Shown here: positions 1 through 8,601 of the stretch, one piece after another
Numbering within the stretch: the first letter of the stretch is position 1
Layout of the letters: each line of letters begins with the position of its first letter
Assembly: GCF_018688235.1 (NCBI RefSeq)
Contig: NZ_CP061313.1
Span: 1,037,130 to 1,101,129, forward strand
DNA from: Polynucleobacter sp. AP-Nino-20-G2
GTDB lineage: Bacteria; Pseudomonadota; Gammaproteobacteria; Burkholderiales; Burkholderiaceae
DNA length: 64,000 bases
Direction: 5' to 3'
Translations under genes and position numbers: made by a program
The notes under the pieces: generated by a model
What the model was told of the DNA's origin: nothing
The model's database searches: none
Seen by the model: the letters and a program-made list of their open reading frames with translations, nothing else

Positions 1-21
1 AAGCCCAGAAAGCAAATACGC

Positions 22-972
22 TTATTCCGCCTGAATGGATAAGTAGACGTTATAGGCATTCATACGGTTTGCAGCCCTAAATAAAGGCATTCCATCATAT
101 TCAGACCAGTCCGCTGCTTGATATGCTTCATCGAAAGGATCAAGGTTAATTGCCGCTTGCGCCATGGATTGACGTAAATATCTCAGATAGCCCCTTGTAA
201 AGGCGATATCTTCAATGGGGTGATTTGAATAATTTCCGTGACCTGGAATGACGATTTTGGGGTTAATCCGCTCAATTTCCTCCAGGGCGGATAACCACCC
301 CCTACTATCAGCATTCGCTACAAAGGGGATGCGCCCTCTAAATACTAGGTCTCCAGCAAATAAAACCCCTTCCGATGGAACGTAGATCATTAAATCTTCT
401 GGGGCATGGGCTGGGCCGACCCGGGTAATTTTGAATTCAACCCCACCAATATTAAGCAGTTGACTCTGATCAATCCAAACATCTGCCGATACAAGGCGGG
501 TGGCAGCATTAACCCAAGGGGCAAAATCCACACGTGAGGCAATAAGTCTTTGCTTGGCAGTCTCGGAAGCTAAATAGTTTATCCCTTGGTTTTGAGCATA
601 AATCTTGGCCCCGATTTTTTTAAACTCTTGCAAGCCATAAATATGGTCAGCGTGATAGTGCGTTACCACTACCGCCACAATTTTTTGCACAGTTTTCTTG
701 CGAATTTCGGCAATGAGTTTTTGGGCCAACACGGGCGAGCCAAGAGCATCGACCACCACCACCCCCTTTGGCGTGATAACAAAACCTGCATTTGAAATAA
801 AGTTTTGATTTTGGGCGCTACCGATCTCAGGAAGGCCTTGCACAAAATAGGTGTGAGGAGCAACCTGAATAGGATTCAATAGAGCGCCCTCACCTGCCGC
901 ATTGACAACGCCGAACATGATTGCTTCGAGAGCAATGCAGAAAATAGCACGGTGAAAGAAGGCGGAAAACAT
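22..972 (-). CDS. Secreted metallo-beta-lactamase-fold hydrolase, end of sox cluster
   Basis: 316-residue MBL-fold protein. Residues 1-26 look like a signal peptide, cleaved near VNA-AGE, so the enzyme is probably periplasmic. The zinc site is complete: HYHADH at 105-110, the histidine of PAHAPED at 189, the aspartate of AGDLV at 208 and the PGHG histidine at 245. It lies 23 bp downstream of the DsrE-like gene and is the last gene of the sox run, so co-transcription with soxB is likely. Related hydrolases (SoxH-like and quinoprotein-associated) occur near sox clusters and are thought to act on thiol or glutathione intermediates; the substrate here is unknown. The start has no strong ribosome site, so the exact N-terminus is uncertain. 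The family is certain; a sulfur role is inferred from position. Confidence 0.85.
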   Translation of the reverse strand: MFSAFFHRAIFCIALEAIMFGVVNAAGEGALLNPIQVAPHTYFVQGLPEIGSAQNQNFISNAGFVITPKGVVVVDALGSPVLAQKLIAEIRKKTVQKIVAVVVTHYHADHIYGLQEFKKIGAKIYAQNQGINYLASETAKQRLIASRVDFAPWVNAATRLVSADVWIDQSQLLNIGGVEFKITRVGPAHAPEDLMIYVPSEGVLFAGDLVFRGRIPFVANADSRGWLSALEEIERINPKIVIPGHGNYSNHPIEDIAFTRGYLRYLRQSMAQAAINLDPFDEAYQAADWSEYDGMPLFRAANRMNAYNVYLSIQAE

Positions 973-995
973 GGTGTGTTTGAGTAACTGGACGC

Positions 996-1433
996 CTAGG
1001 GTTTGATATAGGCGAAGTGATTTTGATACTGCAGATCAGCCACTCTAACGACACCAGAGGGAGTGAAATCGGCATCTAGAGAAAACTGGTCCTTTGAGAG
1101 ATTGCGATTTTTTAGCGTAATCTCACACACCTCAAAGCGGACGCCGCGTGACTTCAGGGCGCCGATTAAAGGACCGTATTCAATTCCGTTCTTCTTATCC
1201 TTAGCCCCCTCCATTAGGATATCAACGCCATTTGCATGGGTAACCACGATGATCTTGGTTTGAGGCGATACGTCGAGATGATTCCGGATATTGCGAAGAC
1301 CTTTGATGCCTTGTGTTTCAGCGTCATCAATGTGATACACCACTTCCGTTGGGTTGGCCGCAAAAGCTGAAGAAGAGAATACAGAGGCTATTGCCAAGAA
1401 AATCACGATAAAGGGGTAAAGAATTTTTTTCAT
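996..1433 (-). CDS. Secreted DsrE-family protein
   Basis: 145 residues from the ATG at 1433. I preferred this start to one 24 codons upstream because it gives a clean signal peptide (MKKILYPF... ending AFA at about residue 25) and avoids running into soxB. The mature part has the alpha/beta pattern of the DsrE/DsrF-like fold, with segments TEVVYHIDD, KIIVVTHANGVDIL and GVRFEVCEITL. Cytoplasmic DsrE proteins carry sulfur on a conserved cysteine; here the only cysteine of the mature protein is in FEVCEIT, a position seen in secreted DsrE-like proteins of sox clusters. It sits between soxB and an MBL-fold hydrolase. A role in periplasmic sulfur handling is inferred, not shown. Confidence 0.8.
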   Translation of the reverse strand: MKKILYPFIVIFLAIASVFSSSAFAANPTEVVYHIDDAETQGIKGLRNIRNHLDVSPQTKIIVVTHANGVDILMEGAKDKKNGIEYGPLIGALKSRGVRFEVCEITLKNRNLSKDQFSLDADFTPSGVVRVADLQYQNHFAYIKP

Positions 1434-1452
1434 TGCATACACTCGTAAATAT

Positions 1453-3183
1453 TTATAGAGAAGCCATACCAAGATTATTCGCAACACCTTTGATGGTGGG
1501 CTCATTCAATTTGACCGCCTTCACCACCTTCACATCACGCAGATGCCTTTCGATAACATCCCAGACTGGCTCGCCACCAGCATTCTTAGCCTCCTCACTC
1601 ACGGGCGCCCAACCGGCAACTTTATAAGTCTTACTAGGATCTATATCTTTGCCGTTCAATCGCATATCGGTAATGCGTTTACCGGCGGATGCTGCTGGAT
1701 CGATGGTGTATTGCATGCCACCCACGCGCACCATATCTCCACCCTGCTGGTAGTACGGATCGGGGTTAAACAAATTGTCTGCAACATCCTCAAGAATTGT
1801 CTTGATGGTTTCACCAGTCATATTTGTAACGGTTGTATAGGGATAAGTGATTGCTGTTTGATCCAATAGGTTTTCGCGTGTAATTGCTTGGCCCGGTAAC
1901 AGGCTTGTTCCCCAGCGGAAGCCTGGAGAGAAAGCAATCTCGGCATTCTTCTGAGCCATCAAGCCATCTAAGATTAATTGATCAAAACTGCCGTTGAAGT
2001 TTCCACGTCGATACAGTAGGTCATCAGTAGTTGCCAACTTTTCATTCAGCTTGTTCTCGTAAGGGGCTCTCATTTTTGCAATGAGTTTATTCATCGCAGG
2101 GTCAGCCGGAATCATATTTGAAAAGATCGGGAAAAGTTTATAACGGAAGTCGACTGGTTTGCCGCCCTTCACATCAAAATCAAGAACGCCCAAGAACTTA
2201 CTGTTGGATCCGGCATTGGTAACTAGGGTCACACCGCCAGCATTCTTTACCTTTACCGGGATGGGCACGCCATCATGAGTGTGGCCGCCCATAATGGCAT
2301 CCAAGCCAGTTACTCGAGAGGCCATCTTTAAGTCAACATCCATACCGTTATGCGAGAGCAGCACGACAACTTTTGCGCCTTTTGACTTCACTTCATTGAT
2401 AGTCTTTTGTAAATTCCCTTCCTGTATTCCAAATGTCCAATCGGGAGTGAAGTAACGTGGGTTGGCAATTGGTGTATACGGAAAGGCTTGACCAATAATC
2501 GCAACCTGGATTCCATTCTGCACCTTCATGACGTAAGGATTAAATACTGAATCGCCAAAGTCAGCAGTTTTAATATTTTGCGCAATGAAGGAAACTTTTC
2601 CTTTAAAGTCACCATTCACAATTTCCATAACGCGCTTCTCGCCCAGAGTCATCTCCCAGTGAGGCGTCATCACATCAACACCTAGCAATAGGGCTGCATC
2701 GACCATATCTTGACCGTTAGTCCAAAGCGCCGTGCCTGAACCCTGCCATGTATCTCCGCCGTCTAGCAACAAAGCACCCGGGCGGCTAGCTTTCATTTGC
2801 TTAATCAAGGTTGCCATGTGGGCGAAACCGCCCATCTTGCCGTAGTTCTGAGCGGCTGCAACATAGTCTAAGTAGGTAAAGGCATGGGCATCGCGCGTAC
2901 CGGCAGTAATACCATTTGCCTTGAGAAAGTATTCTCCAACCAAATGAGGAGTTTTTCCTTCTTGCTCACCAATACCCAAATTCACATTGGGTTCACGGAA
3001 ATAAATTGGCAATAACTGCGCATGGCAATCTGTGAAGTGAAGAAAATGCACATTCCCAAATTTCGGCAGATCATAAAACTTCTGCGCAGTAGTTTGAGCG
3101 CTTGCAAAATGAGATTGCAAACTCATGCCACCTGCGGATGCAATTGCTAATGCTTGTAAAAATTCACGGCGATTTAACGACAT
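1453..3183 (-). CDS. soxB: Thiosulfohydrolase SoxB
   Basis: 576 residues, the normal SoxB length. It hydrolyses the sulfate group from the cysteine-bound S-thiosulfonate on SoxY, in the periplasm. A twin-arginine signal (NRREFLQ, residues 4-10) implies folded export. The two-metal phosphoesterase core is visible: D52 and H54 in FTDCHAQ, D144 in DGGDTWQGSG, the SoxB-type PHWEMTLG in place of the GNHE of 5'-nucleotidases, and GGHTHDG further on. A C-terminal 5'-nucleotidase-like domain follows. The start has a good ribosome site (AGAGGAA). It lies 46 bp after soxX in the sox operon and is followed by the DsrE-like gene. Confidence 0.97.
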   Translation of the reverse strand: MSLNRREFLQALAIASAGGMSLQSHFASAQTTAQKFYDLPKFGNVHFLHFTDCHAQLLPIYFREPNVNLGIGEQEGKTPHLVGEYFLKANGITAGTRDAHAFTYLDYVAAAQNYGKMGGFAHMATLIKQMKASRPGALLLDGGDTWQGSGTALWTNGQDMVDAALLLGVDVMTPHWEMTLGEKRVMEIVNGDFKGKVSFIAQNIKTADFGDSVFNPYVMKVQNGIQVAIIGQAFPYTPIANPRYFTPDWTFGIQEGNLQKTINEVKSKGAKVVVLLSHNGMDVDLKMASRVTGLDAIMGGHTHDGVPIPVKVKNAGGVTLVTNAGSNSKFLGVLDFDVKGGKPVDFRYKLFPIFSNMIPADPAMNKLIAKMRAPYENKLNEKLATTDDLLYRRGNFNGSFDQLILDGLMAQKNAEIAFSPGFRWGTSLLPGQAITRENLLDQTAITYPYTTVTNMTGETIKTILEDVADNLFNPDPYYQQGGDMVRVGGMQYTIDPAASAGKRITDMRLNGKDIDPSKTYKVAGWAPVSEEAKNAGGEPVWDVIERHLRDVKVVKAVKLNEPTIKGVANNLGMASL

Positions 3184-3229
3184 ATTAGTTCCTCTTAAGA
3201 AAACAGGCCTTGCGGCCCGTTTTAATGAA

Positions 3230-3868
3230 TTACTTATTTACAGGTGACTCTGGATCGAGCAATAAGGCCATCACATCTTGAATTTGCTGTTCGTTAAGCA
3301 ACTTAAAGTGCGCGATACGCGGCATATTGCTGCATGCGTTGTATGCCTTTGCATTATTGATTCGGTTCCACGTGTAGGTCACAACCTCTTTGGAGTAGCC
3401 GCGTAATTTGGCATAGCCAGCCAAAGATGGTCCAATCGTTCCAAAGGATATCTCCTTGGGGTCAATTTGGTGACAGTTGTAGCAACCGCCGCCGATCAGA
3501 GTGTCTGCCTTATCTGTCCAAGTCTCGCCACGACCACTCTGTGCGATCTTTTCACCATTCTTCCAATCACCGATATATTTACCATCGGATGGCTGTTTAA
3601 TGGTCTCCATATTCATTTTTTGAATCTTATCGCGCATCGCCTCACCCTGCTTGCTATTAGCAAACTTAGGGTCAGAGCAAAACTTTTGTGTTTCATCTTG
3701 ATCAATGCGATTAAGGCCAGCAATGCCTTCAGCCCTAAAACTGTCTTGCATCATCTTGGTAAATTTTGGATCAATCTTTTGTTGCGCTACTGCCGAAGAC
3801 TGAATGCAGGCAGCAGCAATAATGAATCCGCATAAGGTTAAGAGTGGCTTGATGTGTGTGATTTTCAT
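3230..3868 (-). CDS. soxX: Sulfur-oxidizing c-type cytochrome SoxX
   Basis: 212 residues with a signal peptide (about 1-29, ending AVAQQ) and one haem c motif, CYNCH at 129-133. A methionine in the C-terminal part (NMPRIAHF) is the probable sixth ligand. SoxX pairs with SoxA; together they oxidatively join thiosulfate to the SoxY cysteine and pass electrons to the respiratory chain. The roughly 120 residues before the haem are longer than in the shortest SoxX proteins but fit the larger beta- and gammaproteobacterial type. The gene is 19 bp downstream of soxA and 46 bp upstream of soxB. Confidence 0.95.
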   Translation of the reverse strand: MKITHIKPLLTLCGFIIAAACIQSSAVAQQKIDPKFTKMMQDSFRAEGIAGLNRIDQDETQKFCSDPKFANSKQGEAMRDKIQKMNMETIKQPSDGKYIGDWKNGEKIAQSGRGETWTDKADTLIGGGCYNCHQIDPKEISFGTIGPSLAGYAKLRGYSKEVVTYTWNRINNAKAYNACSNMPRIAHFKLLNEQQIQDVMALLLDPESPVNK

Positions 3869-3887
3869 GATCTCGATCTCTTATCCG

Positions 3888-4703
3888 TTAACGCTTTAAA
3901 CCTGGGGTTTCGACTGTACCGCCGTTGGCATTTTTTGCCATATACATTGACAATGCGATAGTCACATCGGAACCATAGATTGGGAATGGGAAACGTTGCT
4001 GGCGGAAGCAATCATTCAAACGCTGTTGCATCGTCCAAAACTGTCCGCTGGAGACGCGATAAGCCGGCCAATATCCCCAGGCTAATGCAGCACCCTTCTG
4101 CTCTGTAATATTAGGTAAATCTTGTAAGCGAATGCGCTTACCATTTTCGCCATGACAGGAGGCGCAGGAGAAGTCCATTGGACCACCCTCAAAATAGAAA
4201 GCACGCTTACCCAAGTCGTACATCTCTTTCTCTTTAGGATGTGCTGTACTCACCTTAATTTTCTCGCCCTTAGATTGAGTGACAATATAAGCAACAATGG
4301 CTTCCATGTCCTTCTTTGGGCCTTGTTGGAATTGCGCATCGATCATCTCTTGTGGGTCACGACCTTGCAATATCTGCATACAGGTCATGAGACGTGACTC
4401 CAGGTCCTGAACTTTATTAGTATCTTTAAAGTAGCGAGGCAATTGCGCCGCAGCACCTTTGACAACGCCAGGCCCAAGCCCTAGATTACATTTCTCGAGC
4501 GTAGCATTTTTAGGGCCGGCAGGCTTCTTCCACAAATCTTCACCGGCCGCCTCATATAGCTCTGAAGGATTGCCATCAGCAATCATCTCACGATATTTTG
4601 CAATATCGTCGGTAGCGCTTTTCTGCGCAAACACCGAGGATGTCATTGTTAATAAAGTTGCCACTATTCCAGTGGCTAACCCTAAGGTCAATTTACGCTG
4701 CAT
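3888..4703 (-). CDS. soxA: L-cysteine S-thiosulfotransferase SoxA, mono-haem type
   Basis: 271 residues with a signal peptide ending near VFAQ (residue 27). Catalytic subunit of SoxAX. Only one CxxCH is present (CASCH, 180-184), next to the active centre. The N-terminal haem site of di-haem SoxA is replaced by a lone cysteine (LEKCNLG, C72), which probably pairs with C108 (RLMTCMQ) in a disulfide, as known for mono-haem SoxA. The active-site cysteine that carries persulfide and ligates the haem is C232 in RLNDCFRQQR. It precedes soxX by 19 bp. Identity is secure. Confidence 0.96.
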   Translation of the reverse strand: MQRKLTLGLATGIVATLLTMTSSVFAQKSATDDIAKYREMIADGNPSELYEAAGEDLWKKPAGPKNATLEKCNLGLGPGVVKGAAAQLPRYFKDTNKVQDLESRLMTCMQILQGRDPQEMIDAQFQQGPKKDMEAIVAYIVTQSKGEKIKVSTAHPKEKEMYDLGKRAFYFEGGPMDFSCASCHGENGKRIRLQDLPNITEQKGAALAWGYWPAYRVSSGQFWTMQQRLNDCFRQQRFPFPIYGSDVTIALSMYMAKNANGGTVETPGLKR

Positions 4704-4758
4704 TTCCTACCCTTTCAAAACCATGGAGGCGGTGAAGATTGATTAAAGCACTACGCAA

Positions 4759-5067
4759 TTAAGAAGCGGTAGCTTCATCAGTGCGCTTGTCGCCTTTACT
4801 ATCGATCCAGGTGACAGTAATCTTGTCGCCTTTGGCGCCCTTGTACTTAAAGTTCAAAAATGGATCCTTAGATACGGCAGGACCAAATTGACCATTTAGT
4901 ACATCTTTGCCATTGGCTTTTACATTGATAGTACTGATGAACCATGCAGGAATAGTTTTGCCAGACGCGTCTTTACGCTGACCAGATTCCATGTCGTGCT
5001 TCATCAAAATTTTTACATCTACAGTACCGCCGTTTTCAGCAGCTCTTACGCGCATTGGATCAGCCAT
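4759..5067 (-). CDS. soxZ: Thiosulfate carrier subunit SoxZ
   Basis: 102 residues, the usual SoxZ size, with no signal peptide. SoxZ is co-exported with the Tat-targeted SoxY as a heterodimer. The sequence is all-beta SoxZ throughout, with NGGTVDVKILMKHDMESG near the N-terminus and the central segment PAWFISTINVKANG. The start is supported by the ribosome site AGAGGAA. It lies 57 bp downstream of soxY and 55 bp upstream of soxA. Confidence 0.96.
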   Translation of the reverse strand: MADPMRVRAAENGGTVDVKILMKHDMESGQRKDASGKTIPAWFISTINVKANGKDVLNGQFGPAVSKDPFLNFKYKGAKGDKITVTWIDSKGDKRTDEATAS

Positions 5068-5124
5068 TTTGTTCCTCTTTTATTCTGTGTATGAATGAAT
5101 CGTATGAATTGATTTGCTTCGGAA

Positions 5125-5577
5125 TTAACCGCCGCAACCACCAAGTGTCACTTTGACCTCTTTAACAGCCATATTCCATTTGCCATCAGCCTTCACTAAA
5201 GCGTAGACATTAGAGGTTTGACCCATCTTGATGCGGGTGGTTACAAATGAATCAGTTCCCGCGGGGATAAAGAATTGAGCGGCTAATGCACTTGGATTCT
5301 TCTCAACCAAAATAGCCATTTGCTCGGCCTTAAGTGTTGTGGTGATTCCAACAGGAACAACCGCACCATTTTCGGCAATATCTGGGGCATTTAAGGTAAC
5401 GGCAGATGATTTATCTGCACCGCCAGCGCCAAGAACTTTAAAGACATCATCAAGGCTCTTACCTTCAAACGCAGCTTTATTCCATTCCTGCGCTTGCGCT
5501 ACGCTAATAAGCCCGGTTGAGGCCATTAGACTAAACACTGCTGAGTATTTCAATAGACTGCGACGCTGCTGATTCAT
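5125..5577 (-). CDS. soxY: Thiosulfate carrier subunit SoxY
   Basis: 150 residues from the ATG at 5577, which has the strong ribosome site TAAAGGAGTT just upstream. The reading frame stays open for 61 more codons into soxD, but those codons are not SoxY-like. Twin-arginine signal QRRSLLK (residues 4-10) ends around AQAQE. The protein ends with VTLGGCGG, the canonical flexible GGCGG arm whose cysteine carries the sulfur substrate between SoxAX, SoxB and SoxCD. It is the central carrier of the pathway together with SoxZ. An 79-bp gap separates it from soxD. Confidence 0.97.
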   Translation of the reverse strand: MNQQRRSLLKYSAVFSLMASTGLISVAQAQEWNKAAFEGKSLDDVFKVLGAGGADKSSAVTLNAPDIAENGAVVPVGITTTLKAEQMAILVEKNPSALAAQFFIPAGTDSFVTTRIKMGQTSNVYALVKADGKWNMAVKEVKVTLGGCGG

Positions 5578-5656
5578 AAAAACTCCTTTATTAATCTTTA
5601 CCAACTTACATTGGCTATTTTGCTTCAAAATCGACTTCTTACCGCCAAATTGATAC

Positions 5657-6736
5657 TTATTTTCCGCCAGATAGGACCCAAGATACCAAAGTCTTACGAT
5701 CCTCATCTGATAGTTGCGCTTGTGGCGGCATAGGAATAGCCCCCCAAACCCCAGATCCACCCGCCTTGACCTTCACCATCAATTTATCCAAGGCGCCGCT
5801 CTGACCTTCGTATTTCTTGGCTATATCAGCAATCGATGGGCCTACTAGCTTGGCATTAGGCGAATGACAGGCGGAACAATTTTCATTCTTAAATAAGGCT
5901 GCGGGACCTTTTGAGCTTGCAGAATGGGTATCGGCGGCATGAGCTAAGCCAGCTCCTGATAGACCAGGCAACTCCTTAATAGGCGGCTTGGTAGTGTCAG
6001 CACCGCGGTATGGCCCATACATGCGATTTTGCTCTGCAATATTGTCATGTGCATTTCTGGCGAAATCTGGCAATGTTGAGCCAATCTGAACAAATGGCAC
6101 ACAATTATGCATACAGGCGTTTCCATTCACATCTGGTTTGCCGCTCACATTCCAGAAACCATGTTTTGTAGTCATGCCATTGCGATTGGGCATTTTCACC
6201 TCAGCAATATTGGTATTACTTAAAACGTAATCATCCGGAACTATTTCACCTAAACTCAAAATAAACGCAACTAATGCATATGTGTCATCAGGTGTTAATG
6301 ATCTAGGAGCATTCCAAGGCATAGCGCGATAGATGTAATCCCATAGAGTGGAAACTGTTGGGACCTTCATCAAAGTAGTTCTTTGAGGCTGCTTCATATC
6401 CTTCAAAGAAGCAACCCGACCTGTCTTTACATCATCCTTAGTGGTGCCGCCGGCAATTGGGGTAAAGATTTCATTGGACTCACCAAATGTACCGTGGCAA
6501 CTTGCACACTTAGCCTCCCAAATGACTTGTCCCTGTTCGACTGAACCAGACCCCTTTGGCAAGCCTTTGAAGTCAGGGCGAACATCAATGTCCCATGCCG
6601 CAACCTCTGCAGGAGTTGCCACCCTCCCGATACCAGGGAACTTAGCAGAACCAGATTGAGCAAATGATGACTGCGCAGTAATTGCAACGAGTGCCGTAAA
6701 TCCTAGGCAGACACTTAATTTATCCAACTTGAACAT
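5657..6736 (-). CDS. soxD: Sulfane dehydrogenase cytochrome subunit SoxD
   Basis: 359 residues with a signal peptide (cleavage near SSFAQ, residue 26). Two haem c motifs, CASCH (77-81) and CSACH (287-291), give the di-haem cytochrome that accepts electrons from the molybdenum subunit SoxC. SoxCD oxidises the sulfane sulfur on SoxY, a six-electron step that allows full oxidation of thiosulfate to sulfate without stored sulfur. An extra Cys pair (ACMHNC, 208-212) lies between the haem domains and is not haem-binding. Its start lies inside the 3' end of soxC (17-nt overlap), suggesting translational coupling. Confidence 0.93.
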   Translation of the reverse strand: MFKLDKLSVCLGFTALVAITAQSSFAQSGSAKFPGIGRVATPAEVAAWDIDVRPDFKGLPKGSGSVEQGQVIWEAKCASCHGTFGESNEIFTPIAGGTTKDDVKTGRVASLKDMKQPQRTTLMKVPTVSTLWDYIYRAMPWNAPRSLTPDDTYALVAFILSLGEIVPDDYVLSNTNIAEVKMPNRNGMTTKHGFWNVSGKPDVNGNACMHNCVPFVQIGSTLPDFARNAHDNIAEQNRMYGPYRGADTTKPPIKELPGLSGAGLAHAADTHSASSKGPAALFKNENCSACHSPNAKLVGPSIADIAKKYEGQSGALDKLMVKVKAGGSGVWGAIPMPPQAQLSDEDRKTLVSWVLSGGK

Positions 6737-8120
6737 TGCTCACCTCGCCGTTTGAATCCAATTTCCATGATTGAATTGCATTATTGTGATAAATCGATCG
6801 AGTGCCACGAACATTGCGAAGGGTTTTGATCGAGGGCTGAATATACCCAGTGTCATCCATAGCTCTAGATTGCAGAATGGCTGGTGAGCCATCCCAAACC
6901 CAATCAATATTGAAGCGGGTAATAGACTTTGTAAGCACCGGAGTTTCCAGGCGAGCCGTACGCCAGTTATTGCCGCCATCAAAAGATACGTCCACCCGTG
7001 TAATTTTTCCGCGTCCAGACCAAGCCATGCCACTCACGTTATAGAAACCCTTATCTAGTAATTGCTGACCACCGGATGGGGTGGTAATAACGGATTTGCA
7101 CTCTTGTATCGATGCATATTGACGGTGATCACCGTTTGGCATGAGTTCAATATAGTGAACCGCTTCATCCTTTGAGTTCCATGGGGCATCACCTACCTCC
7201 AGTCGACGCAGCCATTTGACCCAGCTCACCCCTTGAACGCCAGGAACGACGAGGCGCAAAGGAAAGCCATTTTCGGGGCGCAACATTTCGCCATTCATGC
7301 TCCACGCAACAATTGCGTCATTAAGGCAACTCTCCAAATTGATGGTGCGAGTCATGCCGGAACCATCGCCACCTTCCGCGAGCATGAACTTGCCTTTTTT
7401 GAGGTCAGCGCCACACTCCTCAAGCAACACCCTCAAAGGAACGCCAGTGAACTCGCAGCAAGAAAGCATGCCATGTGTGTATTGAACCGTAGGAACAGCA
7501 ACGTTCCCCCACTCTAATCCAGTATTGGCACCGCATTCAATGAAGTGCGTACGTGAAATAGAGGGCAAGCGCATCAAGTCATTCATCGTAAAGACACGCG
7601 GGTTCTTCACCAAGCCATTCACCATGAGACGGTGCGTTTCAGGATTGATGTTGTACCAACCTTGATGATGCCGCTCAAAATGCAATCCATTAGGAGTGAT
7701 GGTGCCAAATAAACCCTGCAAGGGCGTGAAGGCAACTGATGCTGCGGATACGCGCGTTAAGCCTGGAGACTCTCGACGAATAAGATTTGACTCATAAATA
7801 GAGGGCACTCCATAAGGCATTGTTGCGACATTCTTACCAAGAGTCGTTTGCCATTCTTGCTTCTCTAGGATGGCTGGATCACCCTCGCCTGCCGCCATCG
7901 TATACGGAGCTACTAGACCAACTGCGGCTCCGCTTATGGCAGACATAAATCCATTGCGCAAGAAACCACGGCGCTTTTCATCTAAGCCATTGGAATTGAT
8001 GTCGGCAATAAGCTCTTGAGAAATAAAGTGTTCAGGCGCCTTAACCAAGCGAGCTCGATTAACCGGCTTTTCGATAGCGCTAATGTCCTGCGCACTAATC
8101 TCTAATTGTTTTTTGGTCAT
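6720..8120 (-). CDS. soxC: Sulfane dehydrogenase molybdenum subunit SoxC
   Basis: 466 residues of the sulfite oxidase family. A twin-arginine signal lies inside a long N-terminal leader (KRRGFLRNG, near residues 50-58), as is usual for SoxC. The molybdenum-ligating cysteine is the one in HFIECGANTGLEW. The dimerisation domain of the family follows, with segments PGVQGVSWVKWL and VSFDGGNNW. It oxidises SoxY-bound sulfane sulfur with SoxD. It is the first structural gene after soxR (36-bp gap) and overlaps soxD by 17 nt. Its need for molybdenum cofactor matches the neighbouring modBC genes. Confidence 0.95.
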   Translation of the reverse strand: MTKKQLEISAQDISAIEKPVNRARLVKAPEHFISQELIADINSNGLDEKRRGFLRNGFMSAISGAAVGLVAPYTMAAGEGDPAILEKQEWQTTLGKNVATMPYGVPSIYESNLIRRESPGLTRVSAASVAFTPLQGLFGTITPNGLHFERHHQGWYNINPETHRLMVNGLVKNPRVFTMNDLMRLPSISRTHFIECGANTGLEWGNVAVPTVQYTHGMLSCCEFTGVPLRVLLEECGADLKKGKFMLAEGGDGSGMTRTINLESCLNDAIVAWSMNGEMLRPENGFPLRLVVPGVQGVSWVKWLRRLEVGDAPWNSKDEAVHYIELMPNGDHRQYASIQECKSVITTPSGGQQLLDKGFYNVSGMAWSGRGKITRVDVSFDGGNNWRTARLETPVLTKSITRFNIDWVWDGSPAILQSRAMDDTGYIQPSIKTLRNVRGTRSIYHNNAIQSWKLDSNGEVSNVQVG

Positions 8121-8156
8121 GTGATCTCTACTTTGATGAATAGATACTTTAAAAAA

Positions 8157-8498
8157 TTAATGCAAACTTTCAGCAATCTTGGCGCATACCGTTTGACACA
8201 TCTCGACAGTAGCGCTATCGGCAATTGAGTAAAAGACTGTTGTGCCCTCTTTGCGCCTAAGCAGGATGCCTGCCTTATGCAGCGCTGAAAGATGACGAGA
8301 AACATTTGCCTGGCTAGATCCACACAATTCAAGAACCTCAGAAACAGATTTCTCTCCACCGCAGATCACATACATGATTCGTAGGCGCGATGGCTCTGAT
8401 AAGACATTGAAGTACTCGGCCACTTGTACAAAAATCTTCTCCATCGCCTCTGGAGGGAGATTGCTTGTAGCCTTCTTTACTTTAGATTTAGGGTTCAT
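8157..8498 (-). CDS. soxR: ArsR-family regulator SoxR of the sox cluster
   Basis: 113 residues from the ATG at 8498. An upstream start 11 codons earlier would place coding sequence inside the inverted repeat at 8509-8534. It is a winged-helix protein with LSEPSRLRIMYVIC and the recognition helix SSQANVSRHLSALHKAGIL. Cysteines lie at CGG, ELCGSS and, near the C-terminus, MCQTVCAKI. ArsR-type SoxR repressors of other sulfur oxidisers sense persulfides through conserved cysteines, which is a plausible mode here. It lies upstream of soxC on the same strand and divergent from modB, so it probably controls sox and itself. Confidence 0.87.
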   Translation of the reverse strand: MNPKSKVKKATSNLPPEAMEKIFVQVAEYFNVLSEPSRLRIMYVICGGEKSVSEVLELCGSSQANVSRHLSALHKAGILLRRKEGTTVFYSIADSATVEMCQTVCAKIAESLH

Positions 8499-8508
8499 TA
8501 TTGGCGTG

Positions 8509-8534
8509 AATATATGCGCATGTACGCACATTTA
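8509..8534. promoter_or_regulatory. Candidate SoxR (ArsR-type) operator
   Basis: Imperfect inverted repeat 11 nt upstream of the soxR start. The core is TGCG-CATGTA-CGCA, and 7 of 10 positions match across the arms AATATATGCG and CGCACATTTA. Spaced dyads of this kind are typical ArsR-family targets. The position suits autorepression and could also affect the divergent modB promoter. No similar copy was seen in the soxR-soxC or soxD-soxY gaps. Confidence 0.4.
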
Positions 8535-8601
8535 AGGGCCTTAGCTTCAAAAACTCCTATAGAGGAATACCCTAGCCTCGAGAACCAATACAATCAAAAT
8601 C

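Noticed and set aside
5578..5760. N-terminal extension of soxY in the same open frame
   Set aside because: The added 61 codons overlap the end of soxD, do not resemble SoxY, and lie before a strong ribosome site and Tat signal that mark the ATG at 5577.
8533..8543. Odd palindrome TAAGGGCCTTA in the soxR-modB gap
   Set aside because: Five-base arms around one base, no other copy and no known fit; too weak to call a site.
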